Shown here: one piece after another, positions 47,145 through 60,697 of the stretch | How positions within the stretch are numbered: position 1 is the stretch's first letter | How the letters are laid out: each line of letters opens with the position of its first letter | Origin: DATAOG01 sp963753685 | GTDB lineage: Bacteria; Pseudomonadota; Alphaproteobacteria; Geminicoccales; Geminicoccaceae | Reading direction: 5' to 3' | Length of the DNA stretch: 64,000 nucleotides | NCBI GenBank assembly: GCA_963753685.1 | Contig: CAVWDE010000028.1 | Span: forward strand, 1 to 64,000 | Notes under the pieces: generated by a model | Seen by the model: the letters and a program-made list of their open reading frames with translations, nothing else | Databases searched by the model: none | What the model was told of the DNA's origin: nothing | Program-made: the position numbers and the translations under genes

Positions 47145-48587
47145 TCACCGCACACCCGTCAGCACCCCAGGGTCTTCGGCGGCCATGCCGTGGCCGACCA
47201 CGCGGTCGCGTCCGCCCGACTTGGCGGCATAGAGCGCCTGGTCGGCGGCGCGCAGCAGGTCCTCGATCGTGTCGGTCGCGGGCCGCCATTCGGCGACCCC
47301 GATGCTGACCTTGAGCCCGACCGGCGCGCTCGCCGTCGGCACCCGCAGGGTCGCGGTCCGCGCCCGCAGGCGCTCGGCCACCGCGAGCGCCGCACCCAGG
47401 CCCAGGCCGGGGAGCAGGATCGCGAACTCCTCGCCGCCGACCCGGGCGAACAGGTCCTGGTCGCGCAAGTGCGCTTGGCAGGCATCGGTGAACGCCTGCA
47501 GCGCGAGGTCGCCGACCGAATGGCCCCAGGTGTCGTTGATCTTCTTGAAGTGGTCGAGGTCAGCGAGCAGCACCGACAGCGGTCGCCGGCGCGCCGCCGC
47601 CGTCCGCATCGCCTGGTCCGCGTAGTCGAAGAACGCGCGGCGATTGGCGCAGCCGAGCAGCGGATCGCGCGCCGCCAGGTCGTTCAGGGCACGCTCCTTG
47701 CGCTTGAGCTCGCTCACGTCGGTGAAGCTGATCACCACCAACCCGTCGGCGGTGCGGCGCGCGCGGGCGAGCAGCCAGCGCCCGCCTGGCAGCTCGATCT
47801 CGAGCGGCTCGGCGAGCGGGCGCCGGTAGATCTCGCGCCAGGGCACCGGGCGCACCGTCGCGCCATCGCGCAGGACGCCGCCGAGCCGTGCCGCCAGTTC
47901 GTCGAAGCGGCAGCCGGCCATCTCGTCCAGGCCGACGCCGCCGTGCAGCCGGCAATAAGGCCCATTGGCGAACACCAGCTGCTCGCCATGGTCGAACAGC
48001 GCAAAGGCGTCGCCGATCACGCCGGCCGCGCTGTCGAGCAGCCGATGCTGGCGGCGGGCCTCGGCCAGCGCCACCTCGGCATGGGCCCGCGCGCGCGTGA
48101 CCTCATCCAGCAGGCGCTCGAGTTCCCGGCTCTGGATTTCGAGCTGGCTCTCGTAACGGATCCGCTCGGAGATGTCCGTGATCACGCCCACCAGATGCGG
48201 CTTGCCATCCGGCGTCACCAGACGCGTCTTGCGGGTGATGATCGTGTGCTCGGTGCCATCGGCGGCGGTCAGCGTCTCCTGACACTCGTCGACCTCGCCG
48301 GTCGCGAGCACCAGACGATCGCGCGCATTGAAATGCTCGGCCTGCTCGGCGGGCACGAAATCGCTGTCCCTGGCGCCGATCATCCGCGCGCGCTCGACCC
48401 CCAGGACGCGGCAGAGGGCCTCGTTGACCAGCTCGAAGCGCAGCTCGGCATCCTTGACCAGGATCGGGTTGGGCAACCGGTCGAGGACCGCGACGCCGAG
48501 ATCGGGCACGCCGCCGTCCGGCGCCGGCCTGCTTTCCGGCCGGGGCGGCAGCGGCGCGCCCGGCCGCGGCTCCGCGGGCGGCGCCAT
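47145..48587 (-). CDS. PAS-PAS-GGDEF diguanylate cyclase
   Basis: This is a cytoplasmic sensor enzyme of about 480 residues that makes cyclic di-GMP. A first PAS domain (LPNPILVKDAELRF, about residues 35-150) ends at a coiled coil (LEIQSRELERLLDEV). A second PAS-like domain (DAFALFDHGEQLVFAN) follows, then the GGDEF domain. The active site is GGEEF near residue 385, and an RDQD inhibitory I-site lies five residues before it, so product feedback is expected. ATG at 48587 and GTG at 48608 are both possible starts. The sensed signal is unknown. Confidence 0.93.
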   Translation of the reverse strand: MAPPAEPRPGAPLPPRPESRPAPDGGVPDLGVAVLDRLPNPILVKDAELRFELVNEALCRVLGVERARMIGARDSDFVPAEQAEHFNARDRLVLATGEVDECQETLTAADGTEHTIITRKTRLVTPDGKPHLVGVITDISERIRYESQLEIQSRELERLLDEVTRARAHAEVALAEARRQHRLLDSAAGVIGDAFALFDHGEQLVFANGPYCRLHGGVGLDEMAGCRFDELAARLGGVLRDGATVRPVPWREIYRRPLAEPLEIELPGGRWLLARARRTADGLVVISFTDVSELKRKERALNDLAARDPLLGCANRRAFFDYADQAMRTAAARRRPLSVLLADLDHFKKINDTWGHSVGDLALQAFTDACQAHLRDQDLFARVGGEEFAILLPGLGLGAALAVAERLRARTATLRVPTASAPVGLKVSIGVAEWRPATDTIEDLLRAADQALYAAKSGGRDRVVGHGMAAEDPGVLTGVR

Positions 48588-48904
48588 CAAAGGCTTGTGT
48601 CCGGGCACACTTGAGTTCGACTCCCCCCAGGTCCGCTCACCCGATGCTCAGACGCGAGTCTAACTAGCCGGTCCTTAAGTTGGAGTAACTTCAGGGTTCC
48701 GCCGCGTCGAAGACGGCAGCCCGCTCGGCCGCCCGGCCAGCGCGAGCGACTGGTGCTCGACCGAGTTCGACTGGTCGAGCCGGGGCCCGCTCTGTGACGG
48801 TGCTGATCGATAAGCGGTCCGCTATTCGACGCCGGGCGCGGATTAGTTGCACTTCCGCGGAAATGTGTTAAGGAAGATGATTCGGTTTCAGGGAGGCCAA
48901 CGAG

Positions 48905-49348
48905 GTGCGCGACGCCCCAGATCATTCCAAGCTCGCCGAGCTGACGGCGGAAATAGTCTCGGCATACGTGTCCAATAACCCGGTATCGGTCTCGGAGGTA
49001 TCGAGCGTGATCAGCTCGGTGGCCGAAAACCTGGGAGCGCTGGCGATCGAGGAGCCGGCAGCGCCGGCGCCCAAGCCCGAGCCCGCGGTCGCGATCCGGC
49101 GCTCGGTCAGCCGGGATCAGATCACCTGCCTGGTCTGCGGCGGCAAGCACAAGGTGCTCAAGCGGCATCTTGCGGTTGCTCATCAGCTGACGCCGGCGGA
49201 CTATCGGGAGCTGTTCGGTCTCAAGCGCGACTATCCCATGGCGGCACCGAGCTACGTCCAGGAGCGGGCGGAGATCGCGCGCCGGATCGGGCTCGGCCGG
49301 CCGCGCAAGGCGACCGCAGGCCGACGAACCAAGGCGGCGGCCAAATAG
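48905..49348 (+). CDS. MucR/Ros family zinc-finger transcriptional regulator
   Basis: This 147-residue regulator is typical of Alphaproteobacteria. An N-terminal oligomerisation region (about residues 8-50) and a Pro/Ala linker precede the prokaryotic zinc finger, with C75, C78, H88 and H93 (CLVC...RHLAVAH), and the segment LTPADYRELFGLKRDYPM. The tail is basic. GTG at 48905 follows GGGAGG by eight bases. Family members bind AT-rich targets and often repress exopolysaccharide and motility genes, including their own. The 296 bases upstream hold no other gene. Confidence 0.95.
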   Translation: MRDAPDHSKLAELTAEIVSAYVSNNPVSVSEVSSVISSVAENLGALAIEEPAAPAPKPEPAVAIRRSVSRDQITCLVCGGKHKVLKRHLAVAHQLTPADYRELFGLKRDYPMAAPSYVQERAEIARRIGLGRPRKATAGRRTKAAAK

Positions 49349-49583
49349 CGCCTGCGCCGCCGGCCGCGGCGCCTGCGCGCGCGGGGTCTTCCGGTCGCCC
49401 GTGATCGGGCGCCCGCGGGATCGTCGGCAAGACCGCAGCCTGGCGCCGACCGGCGCCGGCGTGACCGCGTGCCTCCGCCGTAGCCGGACGATCCGGATCG
49501 CCGATCGCACCGCGGCGGCGGGCCCGCGCCCGATCGTGGCAGCGGGCCCGCGCGAGCGGCACTTCCACCTTCGGGACGACGCG

Positions 49584-50336
49584 ATGGCAGGTCAGAACAT
49601 TCTGCAGGCGGGCGCGGTCGCGCTGGTCACCGGCGCCGGCAGCGGCATCGGCGCCGCGGTGGCGCTCCAGCTGGGCGCCCGGGGCGCCAGGGTGATCTGC
49701 GCCGGCCGCCACCTCGAGCGCCTGACCCCGGTGGCCGAGCGGATCGGACCGGGCGGCCACGTGCTCGAACTCGACGTCGCCGACCGGCAGTCCACCGCCA
49801 CCCTGCTCCAGCGCCTGCCCGCCGAGCTGCGCGCGATCGACATCCTGATCAACAACGCCGGCCACGACGTCGGCGGCCGCCAGCGCTTTGATCAGGGCGA
49901 CCTCGAGGAGTGGGCGAGCATCATCGAGACCAACGTCGTCGGCATGGTCCGGGTCAGCCACGCGGTCGCCCGCGGCATGGTGGCGCGCGGCCGCGGCCAC
50001 ATCGTCAACCTCGGATCGACCGCCGGCCTGCGGGTCTACCGCTCCGGTAGTATCTACAACGCCTCGAAATTCGCGGTCCGGGCGTTCACCGAGGGCCTGC
50101 GCATGGACTACGCCGACACCGACATCCGGATCACCGAGATCCTGCCCGGGCTGACCCGCACCGGCTTCGCCGCCGCCCGCTTCCACGGCGACCGCCAGCG
50201 CGGCCGCGACTACTACGCCCGCTTCCCCGGCTCGATCACCGCCGAGGACGTGGCGCGCACGGTGCTGTTCGCGCTCGAGCAGCCGCCCGAGGTCACGATC
50301 GCCCAGCTGCTGGTCGTGCCGACCCGCGAGGCCTGA
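49584..50336 (+). CDS. SDR family NAD(P)-dependent oxidoreductase
   Basis: This 250-residue classical short-chain dehydrogenase has the cofactor motif TGAGSGIG (about residues 15-22), the NNAG motif (about 90-93), and the catalytic Ser followed by YNASK (Y and K near 158-162). It resembles YdfG-type 3-hydroxy acid dehydrogenases; the substrate cannot be fixed. ATG at 49584 was chosen at the family N-terminus; the frame is open upstream. Confidence 0.9.
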   Translation: MAGQNILQAGAVALVTGAGSGIGAAVALQLGARGARVICAGRHLERLTPVAERIGPGGHVLELDVADRQSTATLLQRLPAELRAIDILINNAGHDVGGRQRFDQGDLEEWASIIETNVVGMVRVSHAVARGMVARGRGHIVNLGSTAGLRVYRSGSIYNASKFAVRAFTEGLRMDYADTDIRITEILPGLTRTGFAAARFHGDRQRGRDYYARFPGSITAEDVARTVLFALEQPPEVTIAQLLVVPTREA

Positions 50337-50348
50337 AACCAATTGTTA

Positions 50349-50369
50349 GCGAAGACGTTTGATCTTCGC
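50349..50369 (+). terminator. Hairpin after the SDR gene
   Basis: GCGAAGA (50349-50355) pairs perfectly with TCTTCGC (50363-50369) across a seven-base loop, 12 bases after the SDR stop. There is no T run. It separates the SDR gene from the trehalose locus. Confidence 0.4.
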
Positions 50370-50522
50370 GCTCGAGGCGAGTATGTCCGCGTGTCCATCC
50401 GGGGTTGCCGGCGGTCCGGCTCCGCGGAGCAGCACCTGCCAGCAATCGGAGGGCCTGCACCATCCTGTCCGTCCACGTCATCGGCCCATGCCGCCTGGCA
50501 TGCGCGCCGAAGCCGGTCGAGC

Positions 50523-54509
<3,987 letters not shown>

Positions 54510-54521
54510 TGCGCGCGAGCA

Positions 54522-57403
54522 ATGCCTGAGCCGCCGCCGCAGCCGCCACGAGAGCCGCCGCGGGCCACCTACCGCCTCCAGTTCAACGCCGGGTTCGGCT
54601 TCGAGGCCGCGCGCCGGATCGTCCCCTACCTCGCCTCCCTCGGTATCAGCCACCTCTACGCTTCGCCCTTGACCATGGCGCGCCCGGGCTCGGGCCACGG
54701 CTACGACGTCATCGACTTCAACCGCCTGAACCCGGAGCTCGGCGACGAGGCGGCGTTCGAGGCCCTGGTCGCCCTGCTGCATGCCCACGGCATGGGCCTG
54801 ATCTTGGATTTCGTCCCCAACCACATGGGCGTCGGCACCGACAATCCCTGGTGGCTGGACGTGCTCGAATGGGGTCAGGAGAGCCCCTACGCGAGCTTCT
54901 TCGACATCGACTGGGAGGCGAGCGCACGCGGCGTCCGCGACAAGCTGCTGCTGCCGGTGCTGGGCGACCAGTACGGCCTCGTGCTCGAGGCGGGCGAATT
55001 GCAGCTCGCCTTCGATGCCAGGGCCGGCAGCTTCGCCGTGCGCTACTACGACAACGCCTTCCCGGTCGGCCTGCGCCAATATCCGGGGCTGCTGCAGAGC
55101 GCCGCCGACCGGCTCGGCAGCGCCGGCGGCGCTTTGACCGAGCTCGCCTGGCGCTTCGGTGCGCTCGAGGCGGGCGGCAGCTCGCGCGCGCGGCGCAGCG
55201 CGCGACGCGCGGAAGCGGCGGCCCTGAAGGCGGACCTCGCGGCGCTGGTCAACGAGCCCAAGGTGCGCGCCACGGTCGAGGCCGCGGCCGCGCGCATCAA
55301 CGGCGTCCCCGGACAGCCGCAGAGCTTTCGCGCCCTGCACCGGCTGCTCGAGGAGCAGGCCTACCGCCTCGCCTACTGGCGGGTCGCGAGCTCGGAGATC
55401 AACTACCGGCGCTTCTTCGACATCAACGAGTTGGCCGGCCTCAGGATGGAACGCTCCGAGGTCTTCGAGGCGACCCACAAGCTCCTGCTCCGCCTGATCG
55501 CAGTCAGGCCTGGTCCAGGGCGTCCGGCTCGACCACATCGATGGCCTCTACGACCCCAAGGGCTATTGCGAGCGGCTGCTGGCCCGGGTCGCCGAGGTGC
55601 TGCCGCACCCTGACGGCGCGCCGCCGCCGGCGCCCGATGCCAAGGCCGGCAAGCCGATCTGGCTCGTGGTCGAGAAGATCCTCGCGCGCCATGAGTATCT
55701 GCGCGAGGACCTGCCGGTCGCCGGCACCACCGGCTACGAGTTCATCGGCCTCGTGGGCGGCCTGTTCGTCGACCCTGTCCGCCGAACGCCAGCTGACCGC
55801 CACCTACCACCGCTTCATCGGCGCCGAGCCCGAATTCGCCGACGTCGTGGTCGCGGCCAAGCGCCAGGTGCTCCGCTACGCCCTCAACAGCGAGCTGCAC
55901 GTGCTGGCCCACGAGCTCCATCGCCTGGCGCAGCAGAGCTGGCGCACGCGCGACTTCACGCTCACCGGCCTGCGCGAGGCGCTGAGCGACGTGATCGCCT
56001 GCTTCCCGGTCTACCGCACCTACATCACCGCCGCGGGCGCCCGGGCCGAGGACCGGCGCGATCTCGACTGGGCGATCAGCCAGGCGCGCCGGGCCAGCAA
56101 CCTCGTCGAGCTGTCCGTGTTCGACTTCCTGCACGCGGCGCTCTCAACCGAGCTCGCCGCCACCGGCCGGTACCGCCGGCGCGACGTGATCGCGACCGCG
56201 ATGCACTTCCAGCAGCTGACCGGCCCGGTGATGGCGAAGTCGGTCGAGGACACCGCCTTCTATCGCTACCTCCGGCTGGTCGCGCTCAACGAGGTCGGCG
56301 GCGAGCCGCAGCATTTCGGCACCAGCCCCGCGGCCTTCCACACCGTGGTCCAGCAGACACTCCGCTACCACCCGCTGACCATGCTGGCGAGCGCCACCCA
56401 CGACCACAAGCGCGGCGAGGACGTGCGCGCGCGCCTCCATGCCTTGAGCGAGCTGGCGCCGGAATGGCGCCGCCGCGTGCGCCGCTTCGCGCTCCTCAAC
56501 CGCTCCAGGCGCCAGGAGATCGCCGGCCGGCGCGTGCCGAGCCGGAACGACGAGTACCTGCTCTACCAGACCCTGATCGGCGCCTGGCCCTTCGAGCTCG
56601 ACGGCCCCGAAGCCCTGGCCGCGGGCGACTTCGCCGAGCGGATCGTCGCCTACATGACCAAAGCGATGCGCGAGGCGAAGCTCGAGACCAGCTGGACCGC
56701 GCCCGATCAGGCCTACGAGGACGGGGTCACGCAGTTCGTCCGCCGCATCCTGGACCCCATCAGCGGGCGCGCCTTCATCGCCGACCTGCTGCCGTTCGAG
56801 GTCCTGATCGCACGCATCGGCGCGCTCAACGGCCTCGCCCAGACCCTGCTCAAGCTCACCGTCCCGGGCGTTCCCGACAGCTACCAGGGCACCGAGCTCT
56901 GGGACTTGTCCCTGGTCGACCCGGACAACCGTCGGCCGGTCGATTTCGACCTGCGCCACCGCTGGCTCGCCGACCCGCAGCCGATGGCCGAGCTCCTCCG
57001 CGACTGGCGCAGCGGCCGGATCAAGCAGCATCTGATCGCGCGCACGCTCGCCCTGCGCAAGCGCCAGCCGGCGCTGTTCAGGGACGGTGACTATCTGCCG
57101 CTGACCTCGGCCGGCGCCCACGCCGAGCGCATCGTCGCCTTTGCGCGCCGCATCGACCAGGCGCTGGCGATCGTGATCGTGCCGCGCCTGATCGCTCCCT
57201 TGCTGGGCGATGACGATCTGCCCCTGCCGCCGCCCGCGACCTGGGTGGACACCGCGGTCGAGCTGCCGGAGGGTTGGTCGGGGCCGCTGCGCGACGAGCT
57301 GACCGGCCGCCAGCATGCGATGCCGCCCTCGGGCCGGCTCGCGATCGCCGAGGTTCTGGCCGAGCTGCCGGTGGCGCTGCTATCGGCGACCTCTGCCGCC
57401 TGA
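54522..57403 (+). pseudogene. treY: Maltooligosyltrehalose synthase TreY with two frameshifts
   Basis: The enzyme isomerises the end of a maltooligosaccharide to a trehalose unit. The first frame runs from ATG 54522 (RATYRLQFNAGFGF, LYASPL, GYDVIDFNRLNPELG) to about 55504. The next frame carries QGVRLDHIDGLYDPKGY to GLFVDP at about 55774. A third frame continues LSAERQLTATYHRF, MAKSVEDTAFYRY, THDHKRGEDVRARL and PDSYQGTELWDL to the stop at 57403. Removing two single-base insertions gives 959 residues, a normal TreY length. All segments are well conserved, so the frameshifts are recent or are sequence errors. Confidence 0.88.
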
Positions 57404-57667
57404 GCGCCGGAGATTTGGTGCGCGCGGCAGGAGACGACAGACAGCACCCCGAACCCTAGCGTTTGTGCCGATTTTCGGCCCTTGGTCACCCCCCTCGGTG
57501 CAGCGGCACAGTGTAGCAGGCTGAGCGGACCTGCCAAGAAGGGGCCGAAGGGGTCAGGCAGCTCGGCGTACTTTGGTGGAACCACCTCAAATCGGAATTT
57601 ATCGGAAACCCGGCCCTGTAAGCACCCACATCGGCTTGCAGGTTCGACCCGGCCGCGAGCGTACCCC

Positions 57668-57693
57668 GGGTTCGAATCCCACTCCCTCCGCCA
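57668..57693 (+). other. tRNA-Ser 3-prime fragment, candidate attachment site
   Basis: GGGTTCGAATCCCAC followed by TCCCTCCGCCA is the T-arm, acceptor strand and CCA of a serine tRNA. The bases upstream do not complete the T stem (only three of five pairs form), nor the rest of the cloverleaf. It is therefore a 26-base remnant rather than a gene. Such fragments are left where mobile elements integrate at tRNA 3-prime ends; the serine recombinase 350 bases away fits. Confidence 0.7.
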
Positions 57694-57847
57694 GCTAGTC
57701 TCAGCTTTCGCCGCTTTGCTACAAAATTCCCAGAAAACCCCGGAATCCGTGGGCTTCAGCGCCCGGGGTCTGCCGGCGGAGACCGTCTCCACGGGCCCGT
57801 GATCCGGAATTGCCGCGGGGGTCTCTGTTTGGCAATTTTGTGGTTCG

Positions 57848-58022
57848 GTTTCCCTGCTAACAGGGAATTTACAGGGATTTTGGGCCAATTCTTCGGTGAT
57901 TTGGGCATGGCTGGCCTTGAGTTGGCTCACGGATGCAATGGCTTATCGCAAAATTCCCTAACCGCCTTAACAGGGAACTTTTTCGAGCGGAACAGGGATT
58001 TTGTCGACCGATAGCAGGGAAT
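57848..58022. repeat. Cluster of CAGGGA direct and inverted repeats beside the recombinase
   Basis: CAGGGA followed by A/T-rich bases occurs at about 57861, 57872, 57971, 57993 and 58015. The complement TCCCTG or TCCCT occurs near 57851 and 57954. TTCCCTG-CTAA-CAGGGAA (about 57850-57867) is a perfect seven-base inverted repeat. The block ends about 25 bases before the recombinase stop codon. These could be recombinase-binding arms or regulatory sites of the element. Confidence 0.6.
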
Positions 58023-58045
58023 CTCTCGCCAAGATGAGCGAAGTC

Positions 58046-59701
58046 TCAGAGCGCCGAGATCCAGGCCCGTTGCTCAGACCAGAGCATTCGATGCCGCGAC
58101 CGGATCAGGCGGTCGGCGGTTAGCGTCGCGGGCTGGTGCCCCTCGACGATCGAGCGAATAGTGTCTGGCGCCAGGAAGGCGAGATCGACGAGATCAGCGA
58201 CGCGACGTTGGGTGATGCCCTCGCGGTCGGCGATGGCCTGCATGGTCGCCCCGGCCTTGATCTCCTCGAACCAGACCCAGCCCAGGGCGACGGTTTTGAG
58301 AAGCGTGCGGTCCAGAGCAGCTGGGGTGGTGGTAAGCACGAGCCTGGCTTCGACGCCGCGTCGGCGCAGCGTGAACTCGCCGATCAGCGACAGCGCATCA
58401 CGGTTTATCTGCGCCGGCGGAACGCCCAGCCGCTCGGCGAGCGCCTTGGGGCACAATGCCACCGATAGCCGCCCAGGCTCGATGCGAGCGCTGGCGACGA
58501 TCGCTCTCAGGGTCGGGCCCCGGTCCGGGCCGCTCAGTGCCGCGCAGAGCGACTTCGCGGCAGACGGAAGCTTTGTCAGCATCTCGGGTGTGGCGCCATC
58601 CACCGGACGCTGCGCTGCCGGCGGCATCTCGAGCGCGTCGATGATCAGTCTGGCAACGGCGCCCTCCAGCGCTGCAGTCGGCAAGCGCCATCCGCGCGCA
58701 TCAGACTTTCCGCTCTCGGCGATCAGCCGCCGGGAGACGTAATAGCAGTAGCGCTTGCCGCGCCTCGTCGCATGCGAAGGGGTCAGGCGCTTCCCGGTTT
58801 CGTCGGTGAGCTTGCCAACCAAGGGTGCATGGGTTGCTGAGGAAGTTGGGGTCTTCACCCGGCTCGCGTTGGCCTTGAGCCTTAGATTGACGGCCTCGAA
58901 GGTCGCCCGGTCGATGATCGCCGGGTGCTGGCCGGGATAGCTGAGCCGTTTGTGTCGGATCTCACCGACATAGACCGGGTTGGCCAGGAGATGGTAGATT
59001 CGGCCGCGGGTGAAGGCGACGCCGCCGGAGGTTTTGCCGTTGCCGCACCGGCGATACTTCGTCACCAGGCCCTGGCGGTCCGCCGCTTCCTTGACGCGCC
59101 GTGCGCATCCGAGTTCCAGATAAAACTGGAAGATCGTCCGGACCGTTTGGGCCTCGGCCTCGTTGACGACCAGTGTGCGATCCTCGACATCGTAGCCAAG
59201 CGGCACCCGGCCGCCCATCCAGAGGCCCTTCTGCTTGGAGGCCGCGATCTTGTCGCGGATGCGCTCGGCCGTGACCTCGCGCTCGAACTGGGCAAACGAG
59301 AGCAGGACATTGAGCGTCAGCCGGCCCATGCTGGTCGCGGTGTTGAACTGCTGGGTGACCGAGACGAACGAGACACCCGCCCTGTCGAATCGCTCCACCA
59401 GCTTGGCAAAATCGGCAAGCGAGCGTGTCAGGCGGTCGACCTTGTAGACAACTACGAGGTCGACCTTGCCTGCTTCGATATCGGATAGCAGACGCTGCAA
59501 ACCGGGGCGCTCGAGCGTGCCGCCGGAGACGCCACCGTCATCATAGCGGTGCGGCAACAGTCGCCAGCTTTGGCCCTTCTGGCTGGTCACATAGGCGACA
59601 CCGGCTTCCCGCTGCGCATCCAGGGAGTTGAAGGCCTGCTCGAGCCCCTCATCGGAGGACTTGCGGGTATAGATGGCGCAGCGGACCGGCGTCTTGCTCA
59701 T
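58046..59701 (-). CDS. Large serine recombinase (resolvase/invertase family)
   Basis: This site-specific recombinase of 551 residues has the catalytic resolvase domain (about residues 5-150) starting VRCAIYTRKSSDEG, with the nucleophile serine in that motif and the conserved YDDGGVSG, DRLTRSLADF and SFAQFEREVTAERIRDK (split as SFAQFEREVT and AERIRDK). A recombinase domain (about residues 165-280) with LLANPVYVGEIRH follows, then a long C-terminal region. ATG at 59701 overlaps the DUF2924 stop by four bases. It probably mobilised the surrounding island. Confidence 0.93.
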   Translation of the reverse strand: MSKTPVRCAIYTRKSSDEGLEQAFNSLDAQREAGVAYVTSQKGQSWRLLPHRYDDGGVSGGTLERPGLQRLLSDIEAGKVDLVVVYKVDRLTRSLADFAKLVERFDRAGVSFVSVTQQFNTATSMGRLTLNVLLSFAQFEREVTAERIRDKIAASKQKGLWMGGRVPLGYDVEDRTLVVNEAEAQTVRTIFQFYLELGCARRVKEAADRQGLVTKYRRCGNGKTSGGVAFTRGRIYHLLANPVYVGEIRHKRLSYPGQHPAIIDRATFEAVNLRLKANASRVKTPTSSATHAPLVGKLTDETGKRLTPSHATRRGKRYCYYVSRRLIAESGKSDARGWRLPTAALEGAVARLIIDALEMPPAAQRPVDGATPEMLTKLPSAAKSLCAALSGPDRGPTLRAIVASARIEPGRLSVALCPKALAERLGVPPAQINRDALSLIGEFTLRRRGVEARLVLTTTPAALDRTLLKTVALGWVWFEEIKAGATMQAIADREGITQRRVADLVDLAFLAPDTIRSIVEGHQPATLTADRLIRSRHRMLWSEQRAWISAL

Positions 59702-60129
59702 GGCCCAGCCACGAGGCCGAAGAAGCGGGGGCCAGACCACCTGGTGCCGGTTATCGCGCTGGCGATCGCGGACAGCGAGCGATGCCGTGCCCCGCGCCAG
59801 AGATAGCCATCCTCCAGCACCTCGACCTCGTGCACGGTACCGTGCCACTCGCGGATTAGCCGCGTCCCGCGGCTGGGCAGGTTGCTCAATGTCGATTTGC
59901 GATCTGCCTTGGCCGCGGCTCTTAGGGCGCGCCTCGTGCGTGAAGACAGCCCGCCGAGAGCCTTGACCTGAAGATCATAGGCGATGGCCTTTGCCATCAG
60001 GATGCGCGATAGACGTGGTGGTGCATCCCGTCCAAAGGCCATGCGCCAGCGCTCCAAAAGTGCCGATCGATCCATCTCGGCAAGGGTCGCAAGCTCCCGC
60101 TCGACATGGTCGGCCATGCCCGCCGTCAT
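59698..60129 (-). CDS. DUF2924 domain protein
   Basis: This 143-residue basic protein contains the DUF2924 pattern: a helical first half (LATLAEMDRSALLERWRMAFG) and the second half GTRLIREWHGTVHEVEVLEDG with LSAIASAITGTRWSGPRFFGL. DUF2924 genes are regularly found directly before serine recombinases, and here the stop overlaps the recombinase start. ATG at 60129 overlaps the stop of the small upstream gene. A DNA-binding or recombination-directionality role is a guess. Confidence 0.88.
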   Translation of the reverse strand: MTAGMADHVERELATLAEMDRSALLERWRMAFGRDAPPRLSRILMAKAIAYDLQVKALGGLSSRTRRALRAAAKADRKSTLSNLPSRGTRLIREWHGTVHEVEVLEDGYLWRGARHRSLSAIASAITGTRWSGPRFFGLVAGP

Positions 60130-60335
60130 GGCTTCGGCTCCATCGGTTCGCCGGCGATCCGATTGGGGGGACCCGCCGTTGTTTTGACGGGCAGCTTTCC
60201 GACCCTGTAGCGCGCCCCTCTGGGCCGCGTCAGCGCGGTAAGGGTCTGCCGCGCGTTCAGCGGCGCTTCGAACCCCGCCGCCACGTCGGGGACGGGCTGG
60301 TGACCCGATTGAAGGCTGTTGCCAGGGCACACCAC
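60126..60335 (-). CDS. Small 69-residue protein of the recombinase operon
   Basis: GTG at 60335 begins two bases after the DUF3489 stop, and the stop overlaps the DUF2924 start (ATGA). That spacing on both sides suggests it is translated. The protein is basic and Pro-rich (RPRGARYRVGKLPVK), with no recognisable domain, membrane segment or cysteine pattern. It is possibly a small DNA-binding accessory protein; function unknown. Confidence 0.55.
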   Translation of the reverse strand: MVCPGNSLQSGHQPVPDVAAGFEAPLNARQTLTALTRPRGARYRVGKLPVKTTAGPPNRIAGEPMEPKP

Positions 60336-60337
60336 AG

Positions 60338-60697
60338 CTACGCTTCCGGCCTGATTCGGTAGCGCCGGGGGCGATCGCCCGTCTGATCCGAATTGAGCGT
60401 CAACCCGAGCTTCTTCTTGACCGTACCGGACAGGAATCCGCGCACGCTATGCGCCTGCCAGCCGGTCGCGGCTTGCAGCTCCTCGAGGCCGGCACCGGCG
60501 GGCCGGCGGAGCAGCTCGAGGCAAAGCTGCTGCTTGCTCGGTTTGCTGGTCGCATGATCCGAGCGGCGTTGCCTGTTCTTGGCGACTCTTCCTTGCTTGG
60601 TAGGTTTGCTCGCGGCTGCCGTTGCGCCGCGCCCTCGCCTGGCGCGCGGCGGGGTTGGTTCAGCGTGGTCCGCCAGGGCGGTGTCTGTCTTGGGCAT
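60338..60697 (-). CDS. DUF3489 domain protein
   Basis: This 119-residue protein has a basic, Ala/Lys/Arg-rich N-terminal half and a C-terminal winged-helix-like DUF3489 domain: LELLRRPAGAGLEELQAATGW, HSVRGFLSGTVKKKLG and the ending RYRI. This domain looks like a helix-turn-helix. ATG at 60697 follows GAGGA by seven bases. It is the first gene of the four-gene recombinase operon, so it may regulate it. Confidence 0.88.
   Translation of the reverse strand: MPKTDTALADHAEPTPPRARRGRGATAAASKPTKQGRVAKNRQRRSDHATSKPSKQQLCLELLRRPAGAGLEELQAATGWQAHSVRGFLSGTVKKKLGLTLNSDQTGDRPRRYRIRPEA

Larger units (their letters stand above)
57404..58045. other. Non-coding border of a mobile element
   Basis: These 642 bases separate the trehalose locus from the recombinase. 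They hold a tRNA-Ser 3-prime fragment and a block of CAGGGA repeats (both listed). Open frames across it have no recognisable protein. GC content falls clearly below that of the trehalose genes, particularly from 57840 to 58020. The stretch is best read as the junction of integrated DNA. Confidence 0.6.

Noticed and set aside
57600..57693. Complete tRNA-Ser gene
   Set aside because: Only the T-loop, the 3-prime T strand and the acceptor strand fit; there is no anticodon arm or 5-prime acceptor strand.
57091..57930. Reverse open frame across the tRNA-Ser remnant
   Set aside because: It covers the end of treY, the tRNA fragment and the repeat block; similar peptides arise simply by translating tRNA-derived attachment sites.
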